From Acidicapsa dinghuensis (lineage in GTDB: Bacteria; Acidobacteriota; Terriglobia; Terriglobales; Acidobacteriaceae), in contig NZ_JAGSYH010000001.1 in the NCBI RefSeq assembly GCF_025685685.1, positions 124,001 to 188,000 on the forward strand: a stretch of 64,000 bases of DNA, read 5' to 3'. A program made the translations under genes and the position numbers. The notes beneath the pieces were generated by a model, which was not told the DNA's origin, made no database searches, and worked only from the letters and a program-made list of their open reading frames with translations. How positions within the stretch are numbered: the stretch's first letter is position 1; each line of letters begins with the position of its first letter. Of the stretch, positions 17,158 to 25,419 are shown piece by piece.

Positions 17158-18027
17158 GTGAGCAAAATGGAAGAGTCAAATAGCGAGTTGAATCCGTCCG
17201 TTTCCTTCGCAGGAGAGTCCGCCCAAGTGCGTCGTGGGCTCGGAGCTGAAGAGACTTGTGCACAGGTCGAGAGTCATGTTCGAGACGCATTTCTCGTCCT
17301 AAAAACTCTGACGACAGCGCTCAGAAGATTGGAAGCTGCAGCCAAAGAGGGAGACTTCCAAGAGATTCGGAAGTCTTCGGAGGCCTTCGCGTCACTCAGC
17401 GCCAGATTGAATGCTGCTGGGGAGAGCGCTTCGAATGCAGCGCGGTTTGACCTTCATTCAGCGCTATCTTCGGGGGCATATTTCGCGGAAGTTCTCGACG
17501 CAGCGAGGACGATTGGCCTGACGATGCATGAGAGGGGACATCTGCTGTTGTGCTTTCCGCAGATCGTAAGAGTTTTGCCGGAAGAAGACTCCATTGTGAT
17601 AAGTAGGAAGCGTGACAATCGTCTACGGCCTTCCGAATTAGTTCGCCGACTGCAGCAAGAACAGCGTAAGCCGCTACGCCTCAAGCCCCAACAATTTCTG
17701 CAGCTACTCTACAAAGCATACTTGTTAGCGCTTCCAAATGACTTGCCTAGAGCGGCTTCCGGCTTCGTAGTAGCACTTGCTCGAATCTACGATCTTTTGA
17801 CCATTTTTCCCGGAACATCTAAAGAGTACAGTGTTGAGGAGTTTTCTCGCGACCTCTATCTGTTGGACAAGAGTGGAATCAATACAACGAAAGAGAACGC
17901 TTTGTTGTCGTTTTCCGCGAGCTCAGGAACGCGAGCGATCGGTGACATACTTGTCGTGGTCACCGAAACCGGTGCGGAGATGGTGTATTACGGAATCAGC
18001 TTTACAGCAACAACACACGGGCAATGA
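17158..18027 (+). CDS. First gene of BrxD-like module; helical hypothetical protein
   Basis: A 289-aa protein from a GTG at 17158 (ATG 17167 is possible). The N-terminal 100 residues are helical with coiled-coil tendency. The middle has LTMHERGHLLLCFP followed by a basic patch (RKRDNRLRPSELVRRLQQEQRKPLRLKP), which could contact DNA. The C-terminus is beta-rich. I do not recognise the family; a TerB-like or BREX-associated accessory role is speculative. It is 6 bp from the methyltransferase-like gene, and its stop shares ATGA with the next gene, so it belongs to the dnd transcript. The following P-loop ATPase suggests the three products form a complex. Confidence 0.6.
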   Translation: MSKMEESNSELNPSVSFAGESAQVRRGLGAEETCAQVESHVRDAFLVLKTLTTALRRLEAAAKEGDFQEIRKSSEAFASLSARLNAAGESASNAARFDLHSALSSGAYFAEVLDAARTIGLTMHERGHLLLCFPQIVRVLPEEDSIVISRKRDNRLRPSELVRRLQQEQRKPLRLKPQQFLQLLYKAYLLALPNDLPRAASGFVVALARIYDLLTIFPGTSKEYSVEEFSRDLYLLDKSGINTTKENALLSFSASSGTRAIGDILVVVTETGAEMVYYGISFTATTHGQ

Positions 18028-18992
18028 ACTCTGAGACCTGGCTTCGGATCTTTCGCAATGAGTACCTAGCGGACTTTGTGTCGGCGGGCGGTTCATGCGT
18101 GCGCTTCGTAACGTCGGAACAGATGTTGCTTGACGAAGTCCAAAAGTCTTTGTCCCGCCTTGCCAGGACAGACAATTACGAATTCATCTCTCTCGCTGCG
18201 GTCGACACCAAGTTACATCTGATCGACAAGTTGTTCTATGGGATCGCTGCAAAGATCGATTGGCCGAAGCAGGCAAGACGATTTGTAGGAACTCAACTGC
18301 ACAAACTCGGGTATCGAGTTGATTCTGCCGGCTCTCGGCTTGATTTCAATGAAATTGCCGTACAAAACAAGCTAAGCTCTGCTGTGCTATCGAGCAAATT
18401 ACAAGAGTTATTGAAGAGTACAATCATCGATGATCTAGATATGAGCATTGAATTTCGCTTTGCTGCGATGCATCTATGTCTCGCCCAGATATACCGTGAT
18501 GGTCGTCCTCTTTCTGATTTGCAGGACGGAATTATTGGTTGGCTGACCGGTATTGTTCCTTCAGTAGTATCCTTGCGCAGGGCGTCCATCTTCCAAAGAA
18601 TCGGAAGACACAACGGTCGGCATTTGCTGCACTCCCTCGCCGCGTGGAATCGCAAGTGCGATTCCAACGGCCTTCTTTTGTGCCTGGACATTTCCCGATA
18701 TTTGGAGGCAGTGAAGGTCGCCGATAGGACTGATGGCCTGTATTATTCACCCGCTAACACGAGCGATCTTTACGAGGTGCTTCGGGAGTGCATCGATGAC
18801 ATTGACCGAGCAAGCGGAATCGTAATTCTTGTGATTGCACCTCCGGCATTTTTAGAGGATCCGCGGCGGGGAATTGACGTGTACCGAGCTCTGAAAATGC
18901 GTGTATGGGATGACGTAAGGGTAAGAGGACACGAAAACCCGGTTGCGCCACTCGTTCGACTATCGGCTTGGGGGCGTGTAAATGCGCGCTGA
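18024..18992 (+). CDS. Second gene of BrxD-like module; partner protein
   Basis: A 322-aa protein with an alternating helix-strand pattern resembling a degenerate P-loop ATPase: strands FISLAAVDTKLHL, LLLCLDISRYLEAV (Walker B-like) and IVILVIAPPAFLEDPRRGI. No Walker A was found, so if it is an AAA-type fold it is probably inactive and could pair with the active ATPase encoded next. BrxC/BrxD-type (DUF2791) ATPases often come as unequal pairs. The ATG overlaps the stop of the preceding gene (ATGA), and its own stop lies inside the start of the next gene, so stoichiometric coupled translation is likely. The assignment is inferred. Confidence 0.6.
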   Translation: MNSETWLRIFRNEYLADFVSAGGSCVRFVTSEQMLLDEVQKSLSRLARTDNYEFISLAAVDTKLHLIDKLFYGIAAKIDWPKQARRFVGTQLHKLGYRVDSAGSRLDFNEIAVQNKLSSAVLSSKLQELLKSTIIDDLDMSIEFRFAAMHLCLAQIYRDGRPLSDLQDGIIGWLTGIVPSVVSLRRASIFQRIGRHNGRHLLHSLAAWNRKCDSNGLLLCLDISRYLEAVKVADRTDGLYYSPANTSDLYEVLRECIDDIDRASGIVILVIAPPAFLEDPRRGIDVYRALKMRVWDDVRVRGHENPVAPLVRLSAWGRVNAR

Positions 18993-20262
18993 GCGGCTAG
19001 CAGCAATTAGGGCAATCGAAGCGCTTCGTTGCGGTGTTCCTAATTCCGCCGTCGTTTCCATGCTAGGAAGCGGGCAACCCGACGCTCTCTTGCGTTTCAC
19101 AACCAGCCTTGATCTAATTGGGACTACACCGCAGAAAGAAGAGCAATCTACAGGATTTGTGATTCAAGGCGGCTTCGGAGCAGGTAAATCACATACCTTG
19201 CTCGGGATGCAGAATGTCGCGCTCCAGAAAGGGTTTGTTTGTAGCAAGGTGTCAATCAGCAAAGAGACGCCGCTATATCATCCGCAAAAGCTGTATCAAG
19301 AGGCCATCTACTCTGCTACGCTACCGGATCGTCGTGGCGCGGCCTTACAAGAAGTGATTTCCCGCGTGGATTTTAGGTCCAAAGAGTTCGCGGACCTAGT
19401 AACGTGGGTGAATCAATGCGGATGCCCCCAACTTGCTGCGACACTATATCTGCTGCAGCATTCGCGAGCGGATGGGGAACTGGTGGATCGCATCACACGA
19501 TTCTGGTCCGGTGAATCCATGGGACTTCCGGAAATTCGCCAGCATCTCGCGAGAATTCCTAAGGCGCCCGACTTTCGGTTTCCAGCCATTCGCGCAAGAG
19601 ACCTGGCTCTCCACAAGATCCAATTTGCATCTCGCCTAATCAGGACTGCCGGTTATGCTGGTTGGGTAATTCTCTTCGACGAAATAGAACTCATTGGATG
19701 CTACGGACTCTTTCAAAGGGCAAAGTCATACGCTGAGATCGCGCGCTTTTTGGGCCGCGTCAAGCAAAAGTCGCCCGGGATTTTCTCCGTGTTTGCCGTT
19801 ACGGATGACTTTTCGTCTGCGATACTGTACGGAAAGAGGGATCTAAACGTTATTCCAACGTGGGACCACATTGGTTTCCGAGACGGAGTGCCATCCATCG
19901 ACGCTGTGAGCGGAATGGATGCGTTGCTAAACGGGGTTACGACTCTTCAATCCCCGACTGCAACGGAATTACAGGGAACATTTGAACGGGTTCTGCAATT
20001 ATACGCAGACGCTTACGATTGGCAGCCGAACGTATCTAACGATCAAAACGGACTGACAAGCACGCGAATGCGGCAACATCTTAAAAAATGGATTTATAGC
20101 TGGGACATGCGACGGCTTTGCGATGTAGCCGCGTCGATCGAGGTTTTAGAAATGAAGACGAACTACGCCGAAAATCTAGAGGACGATACTTCATCGACTG
20201 AAGATCAGCTTGTTCGAGATCTGGCGGATATTTTGACCTCACCGTTCGCCGGCACCGAATGA
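18982..20262 (+). CDS. BrxD/DUF2791-like P-loop ATPase
   Basis: A 426-aa ATPase. Walker A is GGFGAGKSH (about residues 62-70), followed by KVSISKETPLYHPQKLY, the hallmark segment of DUF2791/BREX ATP-binding proteins. Walker B is WVILFDEIELIG (about residues 232-243) and a sensor-like strand SVFAVTDDF follows. BrxD-type ATPases work with helicases or methyltransferases in BREX and relatives. Finding one as the last gene of a dnd operon, overlapping its neighbour by 11 bp, implies a role in acting on phosphorothioated or unmodified DNA. It lacks a nuclease domain itself. It ends 21 bp from the stop of the convergent module. Confidence 0.78.
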   Translation: MRAERLAAIRAIEALRCGVPNSAVVSMLGSGQPDALLRFTTSLDLIGTTPQKEEQSTGFVIQGGFGAGKSHTLLGMQNVALQKGFVCSKVSISKETPLYHPQKLYQEAIYSATLPDRRGAALQEVISRVDFRSKEFADLVTWVNQCGCPQLAATLYLLQHSRADGELVDRITRFWSGESMGLPEIRQHLARIPKAPDFRFPAIRARDLALHKIQFASRLIRTAGYAGWVILFDEIELIGCYGLFQRAKSYAEIARFLGRVKQKSPGIFSVFAVTDDFSSAILYGKRDLNVIPTWDHIGFRDGVPSIDAVSGMDALLNGVTTLQSPTATELQGTFERVLQLYADAYDWQPNVSNDQNGLTSTRMRQHLKKWIYSWDMRRLCDVAASIEVLEMKTNYAENLEDDTSSTEDQLVRDLADILTSPFAGTE

Positions 20263-20282
20263 CGCGTTGAACTACACCGGCA

Positions 20283-20753
20283 TCACGCGCCTAACCCGCC
20301 AAGCAAACTCAAATCGGCAGTGGATAAGCCCTCAAGGCCTGGAACTGCTGCAGTGTCAGCATGGCGAGCGTCTGCGAGCAATAAAAGTATGTTGTCAAGA
20401 ATGTCGCCAGGTCTATCCAGATAGTGTTCTTGAATATGTTGTAGTCCCGCCGCCACATATTCTTCGAATATTTGGACCAATTCCTCTTCCTTGTCACTAG
20501 ACAGAACGTCGATCGCCTTATTCTCACTCAGGCCCAGAGCGTAGACGAATGCAGCATCCTGGCTTCTCTCGAACACTTGCCATCGAACACCTTCTCCAGC
20601 TTTACCAAGCTCTTCTCGCTTAGGAAGGGAACGCCCTAGAGCGGCCGCAAACATCATTGCTGCCTGTTTGGTGTCGAATGGATGGCCTGAAGTAATCGCG
20701 TCTAACGTTTTTTCGTATCGCTCCGCGGGCCGCAATCTTCGGTCGTCAATCAT
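20283..20753 (-). CDS. Dnd system-associated protein 4-like
   Basis: A 156-aa helical protein with YEKTLDAI...FDTKQAAMMFAAALGRS near residues 13-40 and an acidic helical second half. This pattern resembles the small protein annotated elsewhere as DNA phosphorothioation-associated protein 4. The role is unknown; it accompanies the SMC-like ATPase and PLD-helicase in Dnd loci. The ATG overlaps the ATPase stop (ATGA) and is preceded by a strong GGAGGTGA ribosome-binding site. It is the last gene of the leftward four-gene unit. Confidence 0.7.
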   Translation of the reverse strand: MIDDRRLRPAERYEKTLDAITSGHPFDTKQAAMMFAAALGRSLPKREELGKAGEGVRWQVFERSQDAAFVYALGLSENKAIDVLSSDKEEELVQIFEEYVAAGLQHIQEHYLDRPGDILDNILLLLADARHADTAAVPGLEGLSTADLSLLGGLGA

Positions 20754-22822
20754 TGGGTCACCTCCATCACATTTGTGCTGTCGAACATGTCGGATGTCTC
20801 CAAAATGTACTCATAGTCGCGATTCCGGAGTCGGATTGGGCGACCTTTCTTCTTTTGGGTTGCAAGGCGCAAAATGTATTGTCTTCCGATCCGCGCGTCC
20901 AGCTCCTGCTCTACCTCGTTGCGCCACTGAGTTTCGGAAACCAAGATGATCACCTGTGGTGCAAGACTAGGAATCCCGCTTGCGACTTCGCGCCGGTATT
21001 CGGATTCCAAATTACCAAAAGCTGAGTCCATGACAATCGGATACAGCCCGCCGAGAAATAAAGCGCCTTCCTGAGCCCCATGATGCTCGTAAGTTTCGCG
21101 CGCTTTATCTGCCAGACTGCCGATGAAGGCGAGGCTCAGAATCTGCTTTTCTCCAGTTGAAGCACCACGGACTGGTTCCATTGAGCTTCCCACTGGCTTG
21201 GTAAGCCGGAGGTGGTAATCTGCATCCAGTTCCGCGCGATAGTCTTTGACCGAGATTCGACTCCAGATGGCGCCAACACGTTCGGAGAGGTCGTTGCGCA
21301 GATCGTCGTGTCTAAGCTCACGAATCTTGCGCAGAGCTGAAGCTACGTTTGTGACGGACTGAAGTCGGCTTTCAGCTAACTTCGCCGCCTCGTCAACTTT
21401 TGCAATGTTCTTCAGCTTTTGGTCAACTGCCTTCAACTGTTCTTGAATGTCCGCGATCGCTGACTGTGCAAGCTTGATTTCAATTCTGACTTTGTTGCTA
21501 TCTTCATCCAGCTTGGTGCGACGGTCTTCAAGTTTTCCCTGATCTTCCCCATGCTCATTCTTTTTGATGAGAGTTGATAACTCATCTGCGCGCTCTCCTA
21601 AAGTCCGGAGCTCCCGTCGAAGAACTTCACGTTTCTCTTGAAGGCGATCTACCTCTTTGAGCGAACGTTCGCGTCTTTCAAGTAACGCAGGTATCTCAGA
21701 TTTTGTTACCGTCACCGCCGCTTCCAATGCCTCAGATGCAGCGAGATTTCTCCAAGCCAATACACTTTCATAAGGAGGTGACTCTTTTATGAGGTCGCGT
21801 TTACAGATGCAGACTCCGCTTTCCAGGAGCTCATCAACAAATTGCCGTTTGATCTTAATTGGTAGTTGACCTGCTTGGTGAGCTTGCTCTAAGAGCTCTT
21901 GCGCAGATGCTAATACCGGGCGAGCGAGGATTAGATAGCCATCTCTTGACACTTGACGCGCAATCTCTTGTTTGGCTTCAATCAATTCCTGCTTAACCCG
22001 TACAACATCAGCTTCCACCGCTTTGCGTTCTGCTTGGTGCCTAGCGAGCTCCGGCATTGCTGAAAGTTTAGCATCGATAGCTTCGCGCTCTTCAAGATAT
22101 GCCACGAGATTGACTTGATATTGATCGAGTTCCGACTGTCGTTTGGCGAGTTGGGCTTCAAGGCCATTCCTCTCCTGCTTGACTTGCAATCCCTCATTGC
22201 CGGAGTGATTTGTGATTTCATCTCTGAGGCGTCGAGAGGTGTCTCCTTCCAAATGGCTAATTGCTCGGTCAAAGAGTTCGAGGTCAAGCAATACTTTCAA
22301 GCCGCTCTCGACCTCTTTCCAAGCACCTTCGCCAGCAAGGCGCTCAATGCGTTCGCCGTTAAAGAAGAAGAAAGGATATAAGGCAGGGGGTAGGAGATGC
22401 TCAATGAAATTCTGAGGGTTACTCGGTTCACGGAATTCACCGAATTCTTCAGCAAAGCGAACGATGAGGACTGTCGGACGCGGTCGGCGTGCGCCTTCTG
22501 AGTCCTTGGTAATCAACATGCTCCGCTTGATCATGTAGGTTAAGCCGCGGTCTTCGAAGGTTAGTTCAACCATCACTTCCAAGTCGCTTCCAGCTTGCAA
22601 TTCGGCAAATGTGCGCTCGCATTCGAGCCTTTCAGCATCCTCAAAGTCCGGGGAGGTCGCTTCGTAGAGCAGCCAAGTGAAGGCGTTCAACAGAGTCGTT
22701 TTGCCCGCGCCATTCGCGCCATGAATCACAGTGACATTGGCTTTGCCGGTGCCAGCAAATTCGATTGTGTGGCAGCCGTAAAACTGACGGAAGTTCTGCA
22801 AGGTCAAACGTCGAAAGATCAC
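20750..22822 (-). CDS. SMC/Rad50-like ATPase, second DndD-like protein
   Basis: A 690-aa protein. The start is set at GTG 22822, which overlaps the stop of the upstream small gene and has a near-perfect GGAGGTGATC ribosome-binding site; an ATG at 22849 is the alternative. P-loop NGAGKTTLLNAFTWLLY is near residue 37, FFFNGERIERL near 155, and a long coiled coil (about 190-500) is interrupted by a CICKR hook-like turn. The C-terminal lobe has STGEKQILSLAF and Walker B PIVMDSAFGNLES. It resembles DndD and Rad50-type DNA-end sensors. Beside the PLD-helicase it probably serves restriction rather than modification; that is inferred. Confidence 0.82.
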   Translation of the reverse strand: MIFRRLTLQNFRQFYGCHTIEFAGTGKANVTVIHGANGAGKTTLLNAFTWLLYEATSPDFEDAERLECERTFAELQAGSDLEVMVELTFEDRGLTYMIKRSMLITKDSEGARRPRPTVLIVRFAEEFGEFREPSNPQNFIEHLLPPALYPFFFFNGERIERLAGEGAWKEVESGLKVLLDLELFDRAISHLEGDTSRRLRDEITNHSGNEGLQVKQERNGLEAQLAKRQSELDQYQVNLVAYLEEREAIDAKLSAMPELARHQAERKAVEADVVRVKQELIEAKQEIARQVSRDGYLILARPVLASAQELLEQAHQAGQLPIKIKRQFVDELLESGVCICKRDLIKESPPYESVLAWRNLAASEALEAAVTVTKSEIPALLERRERSLKEVDRLQEKREVLRRELRTLGERADELSTLIKKNEHGEDQGKLEDRRTKLDEDSNKVRIEIKLAQSAIADIQEQLKAVDQKLKNIAKVDEAAKLAESRLQSVTNVASALRKIRELRHDDLRNDLSERVGAIWSRISVKDYRAELDADYHLRLTKPVGSSMEPVRGASTGEKQILSLAFIGSLADKARETYEHHGAQEGALFLGGLYPIVMDSAFGNLESEYRREVASGIPSLAPQVIILVSETQWRNEVEQELDARIGRQYILRLATQKKKGRPIRLRNRDYEYILETSDMFDSTNVMEVTQ

Positions 22823-23001
22823 TTGATCACCTCCGTAAGAACCTTCCACAAATCGTCGTTAATTCCCCGTGGGAGTTTCAGGTGGAGCTTGTCTCGCTCT
22901 GCCTTAACGACTCCAGCCAGGAGGAGTTGTTCTTCCTTGCTGAGTTCACGAAGAACCTCTTGCGCGCGATCTTTCAGTGTCTTGTCACTCTGCTCTGACA
23001 T
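22819..23001 (-). CDS. DNA modification system-associated small protein
   Basis: A 60-aa acidic/basic helical protein (SDKTLKDRAQEVLRELSKEEQ...). Small proteins of this size and composition occupy the same position between the helicase and SMC-like ATPase genes in other DNA-modification loci, so it is called real despite its length. The start ATG 23001 is 9 bp after the helicase stop. Its last codons contain the ribosome-binding site for the ATPase, so the ATPase is probably translated by coupling. A role as adaptor or inhibitor is unproven. Confidence 0.7.
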   Translation of the reverse strand: MSEQSDKTLKDRAQEVLRELSKEEQLLLAGVVKAERDKLHLKLPRGINDDLWKVLTEVIK

Positions 23002-23010
23002 TCAATTACC

Positions 23011-25227
23011 TCACTCATGATCCAAAAGATGCATCCGTTTCCTTACATCTAATAGTCGGTGCATAGCCTCTGGGCCGTTGACTGCTAACGCTGCAAATTC
23101 GGAGATTCGATCCAATTCCTTCGAAAACAGGCTACGAGTAATGTTGAAATACGGAGATCCAGGCCCGGAAACTTCTAGTGGCGGTTCAACAACGAAATCG
23201 TATATCTCTGCGAACTCCTTGCCGGGAGCATTTCGAAGAACACGCCCTCTACGCTGGATGAACTGGCGCGGGTTTGTACTGCTCGCCAGAATAAATGCGC
23301 GGCGGGTTTCAGGGATATCAACTCCTTCATCCAAGCAACGAATCGCTACTAAACATTGAAGAGCCCCTGAAGCGAAGTGTCGCCTCAGATCGCTGCGCCT
23401 CGACAGCTCAGTGTCAGCGGTATATCGTGCTACGTGCATGCCCTCGTCTCGTCCGAGCATTCGGACCACTGCCTCTATCTGCCTGGTGATGGAAGAATCG
23501 ACCGGTGATTCGACAGTTCCGTCACCGCAATACACTAGGTTGTGGGTAGATCCCCGTAAAGAAATGAACTGTGAGCGGAGCAAAGGCAGCTTGTTTTCCG
23601 CTGTCGCGACTAGACGCGCACGTTTAATCAGTAAGGCTTCGACTAATGGTTCCTTCTGATTTGGGCTACTCGCGCCTCCGCTCAACCTCGCGATTTCAAT
23701 GGTGAGCTTGTAATATTGCTCCATTTCGGAATCAGTTAGGGCGACGAGCAGTGGGTAATATTTATATGGGCAGAGGATGTGATCAGCCAGACCCTGTGCG
23801 AGAGTGTATTCGAAGACTACGTCACCAAAATAGCTGATGAGCGCCTTAGTTCCTTCGTCGTCGTACCAGCGTTCTGGTGTCGCAGATAGCCCAAGTCGGA
23901 ACTTCGCAGACGGCGGAAGCACAGATCGTAGCTGTTCGGCTCCCAAATTGTGCACTTCGTCCGCGATCAAAAGCAGCGGAAGACCCGATGCGCGCATTAG
24001 CTTCTGAAAATGTTCTCCGCTAAATGTTGCATTGGTAGTGATGACGCTTACGATCCGACGGCTGCCCACTTTTGCGTTGTAAAGACGAGTGGCAAGGTCT
24101 TCTCGCCATGTCGATGTTGAGTGCGCACAAGGTATCGGATCCAGCCCGAAGTCCAAGGCCACCTCACGCCACTGGTAGACCAAATGCAAATATGGGCAAA
24201 TGATGATTATGAAGAGTGGCGCACCCACGGTGTTGTAGAGCGTTGAAGCGATAGACAGTGCAGTAATGGTTTTGCCACTTCCAGTAGCCATCTCAAGCAT
24301 GCCGTGGCCATTATTCTTGAACCAAGCTTCGACTGCCGAGATCTGGTGCTTTCGTAATGCAATGTCACCGGGAATCCCTAGTGTTTCCTCGATCCCTTTT
24401 TGGTCGTTCGTTATGACTGCCACCGTTTTAGGGTCGGATGGAACTGAATTGGTTTCGTCATCCCCGTTCGACGCGCGTAATTTTCCAAGACGAAGCGCCA
24501 CTGGGAATGGAATCACCTCTAGGCGCGGAGTTCCCGACCTCCACAGATCCAGGTAGTCTTCTTTCTTTCTTTGGGCGCGTCTGGTTTCCGACTTCTCCCA
24601 CGATCGGTAAATATCTACGACCTCGAAATTGTCTTCCAGTCCTCCTCTTGATTCGTTTGCTGATCCACTGAAAGCGATATATTGCCCGGTAACATCTTCG
24701 AAAATGCCTAATTTTTCGTGGTAGATCATCCGCTCTGTGTCATCGTCGGTAACCAAGGCGATGCGTATATCAAGGCGCCGTGTAGCTATCAGCCACGATA
24801 CAAACTCAGGAAGTCTCGATCGCAGGATTGAAGTGGGCTTTAGGAGAAGATCCAACTTGCTGGTTTTGGTAAGTGTTGGGGAATCGCGGTACCCAGAAGC
24901 AATCGCAGAAATGTCAGCGCTTTGAAGGTGTGGCGAGGTGACGAGCCTCATTCTGCCACCGGCAGCAAAGAACGAATGGAATTCGTTGGGGCAGCAAAGG
25001 AATACTGAGGAAGAAAAGAATCCAACAGCTCGGCTATATGAACTGCTGATTGGGAGGCACCGAGCGTAGAAATCCCTTGCTATGATGTGCTGTCCACTTC
25101 GGAACTGCAAACCAAGCGCCAAGTCTGCCAATTTCAATCCTGCCCTCGTTCCGTGGATCAACGGCGAACGAGATCGGGTGCACCCATCGCTTACCGTCCG
25201 CCGAAAGGAATACGCTAGCCGATCCAC
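23011..25227 (-). CDS. PLD-like nuclease / SF2 helicase fusion, Dnd-linked restriction protein
   Basis: A 738-aa fusion. The N-terminal part holds one phospholipase-D type site, IYHEKLGIFED (H170, K172), then GSANES at 188-193. The C-terminal part is an SF2 helicase: Walker A ATGSGKT near residue 320, DEVH box (IADEVHNLG), SATPERW, and motif VI QFIQRRGRVLRN. This combination matches proteins annotated as DNA phosphorothioation system restriction enzymes. It would translocate on DNA and cut via a dimeric PLD site. The first 30 residues look unlike the family, so a TTG start near 25137 is possible. It heads the four-gene leftward unit. Confidence 0.82.
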   Translation of the reverse strand: MDRLAYSFRRTVSDGCTRSRSPLIHGTRAGLKLADLALGLQFRSGQHIIARDFYARCLPISSSYSRAVGFFSSSVFLCCPNEFHSFFAAGGRMRLVTSPHLQSADISAIASGYRDSPTLTKTSKLDLLLKPTSILRSRLPEFVSWLIATRRLDIRIALVTDDDTERMIYHEKLGIFEDVTGQYIAFSGSANESRGGLEDNFEVVDIYRSWEKSETRRAQRKKEDYLDLWRSGTPRLEVIPFPVALRLGKLRASNGDDETNSVPSDPKTVAVITNDQKGIEETLGIPGDIALRKHQISAVEAWFKNNGHGMLEMATGSGKTITALSIASTLYNTVGAPLFIIIICPYLHLVYQWREVALDFGLDPIPCAHSTSTWREDLATRLYNAKVGSRRIVSVITTNATFSGEHFQKLMRASGLPLLLIADEVHNLGAEQLRSVLPPSAKFRLGLSATPERWYDDEGTKALISYFGDVVFEYTLAQGLADHILCPYKYYPLLVALTDSEMEQYYKLTIEIARLSGGASSPNQKEPLVEALLIKRARLVATAENKLPLLRSQFISLRGSTHNLVYCGDGTVESPVDSSITRQIEAVVRMLGRDEGMHVARYTADTELSRRSDLRRHFASGALQCLVAIRCLDEGVDIPETRRAFILASSTNPRQFIQRRGRVLRNAPGKEFAEIYDFVVEPPLEVSGPGSPYFNITRSLFSKELDRISEFAALAVNGPEAMHRLLDVRKRMHLLDHE

Positions 25228-25419
25228 AAAATCGGAAGTACATAACGTTATAACAGATGCAGTTAGCTGCCGTCGTTTCGCTCAAGGCGGACCCTACAAA
25301 CAACAACTGCCGGACCCGGCATTTGCTAGACAATGAGGTGAAGGACTGTCTGGTGCCTGCGCCGAACTCTCCGGGGAATCCGCTACTATGGTTCGGTTGC
25401 GAGCTGGGAGGTAGTACTG

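Noticed and set aside
17158..20262. DndFGH restriction complex
   Set aside because: Sizes and motifs do not fit: there is no very large DndH-like protein, and the ATPase carries BrxD/DUF2791 features instead.
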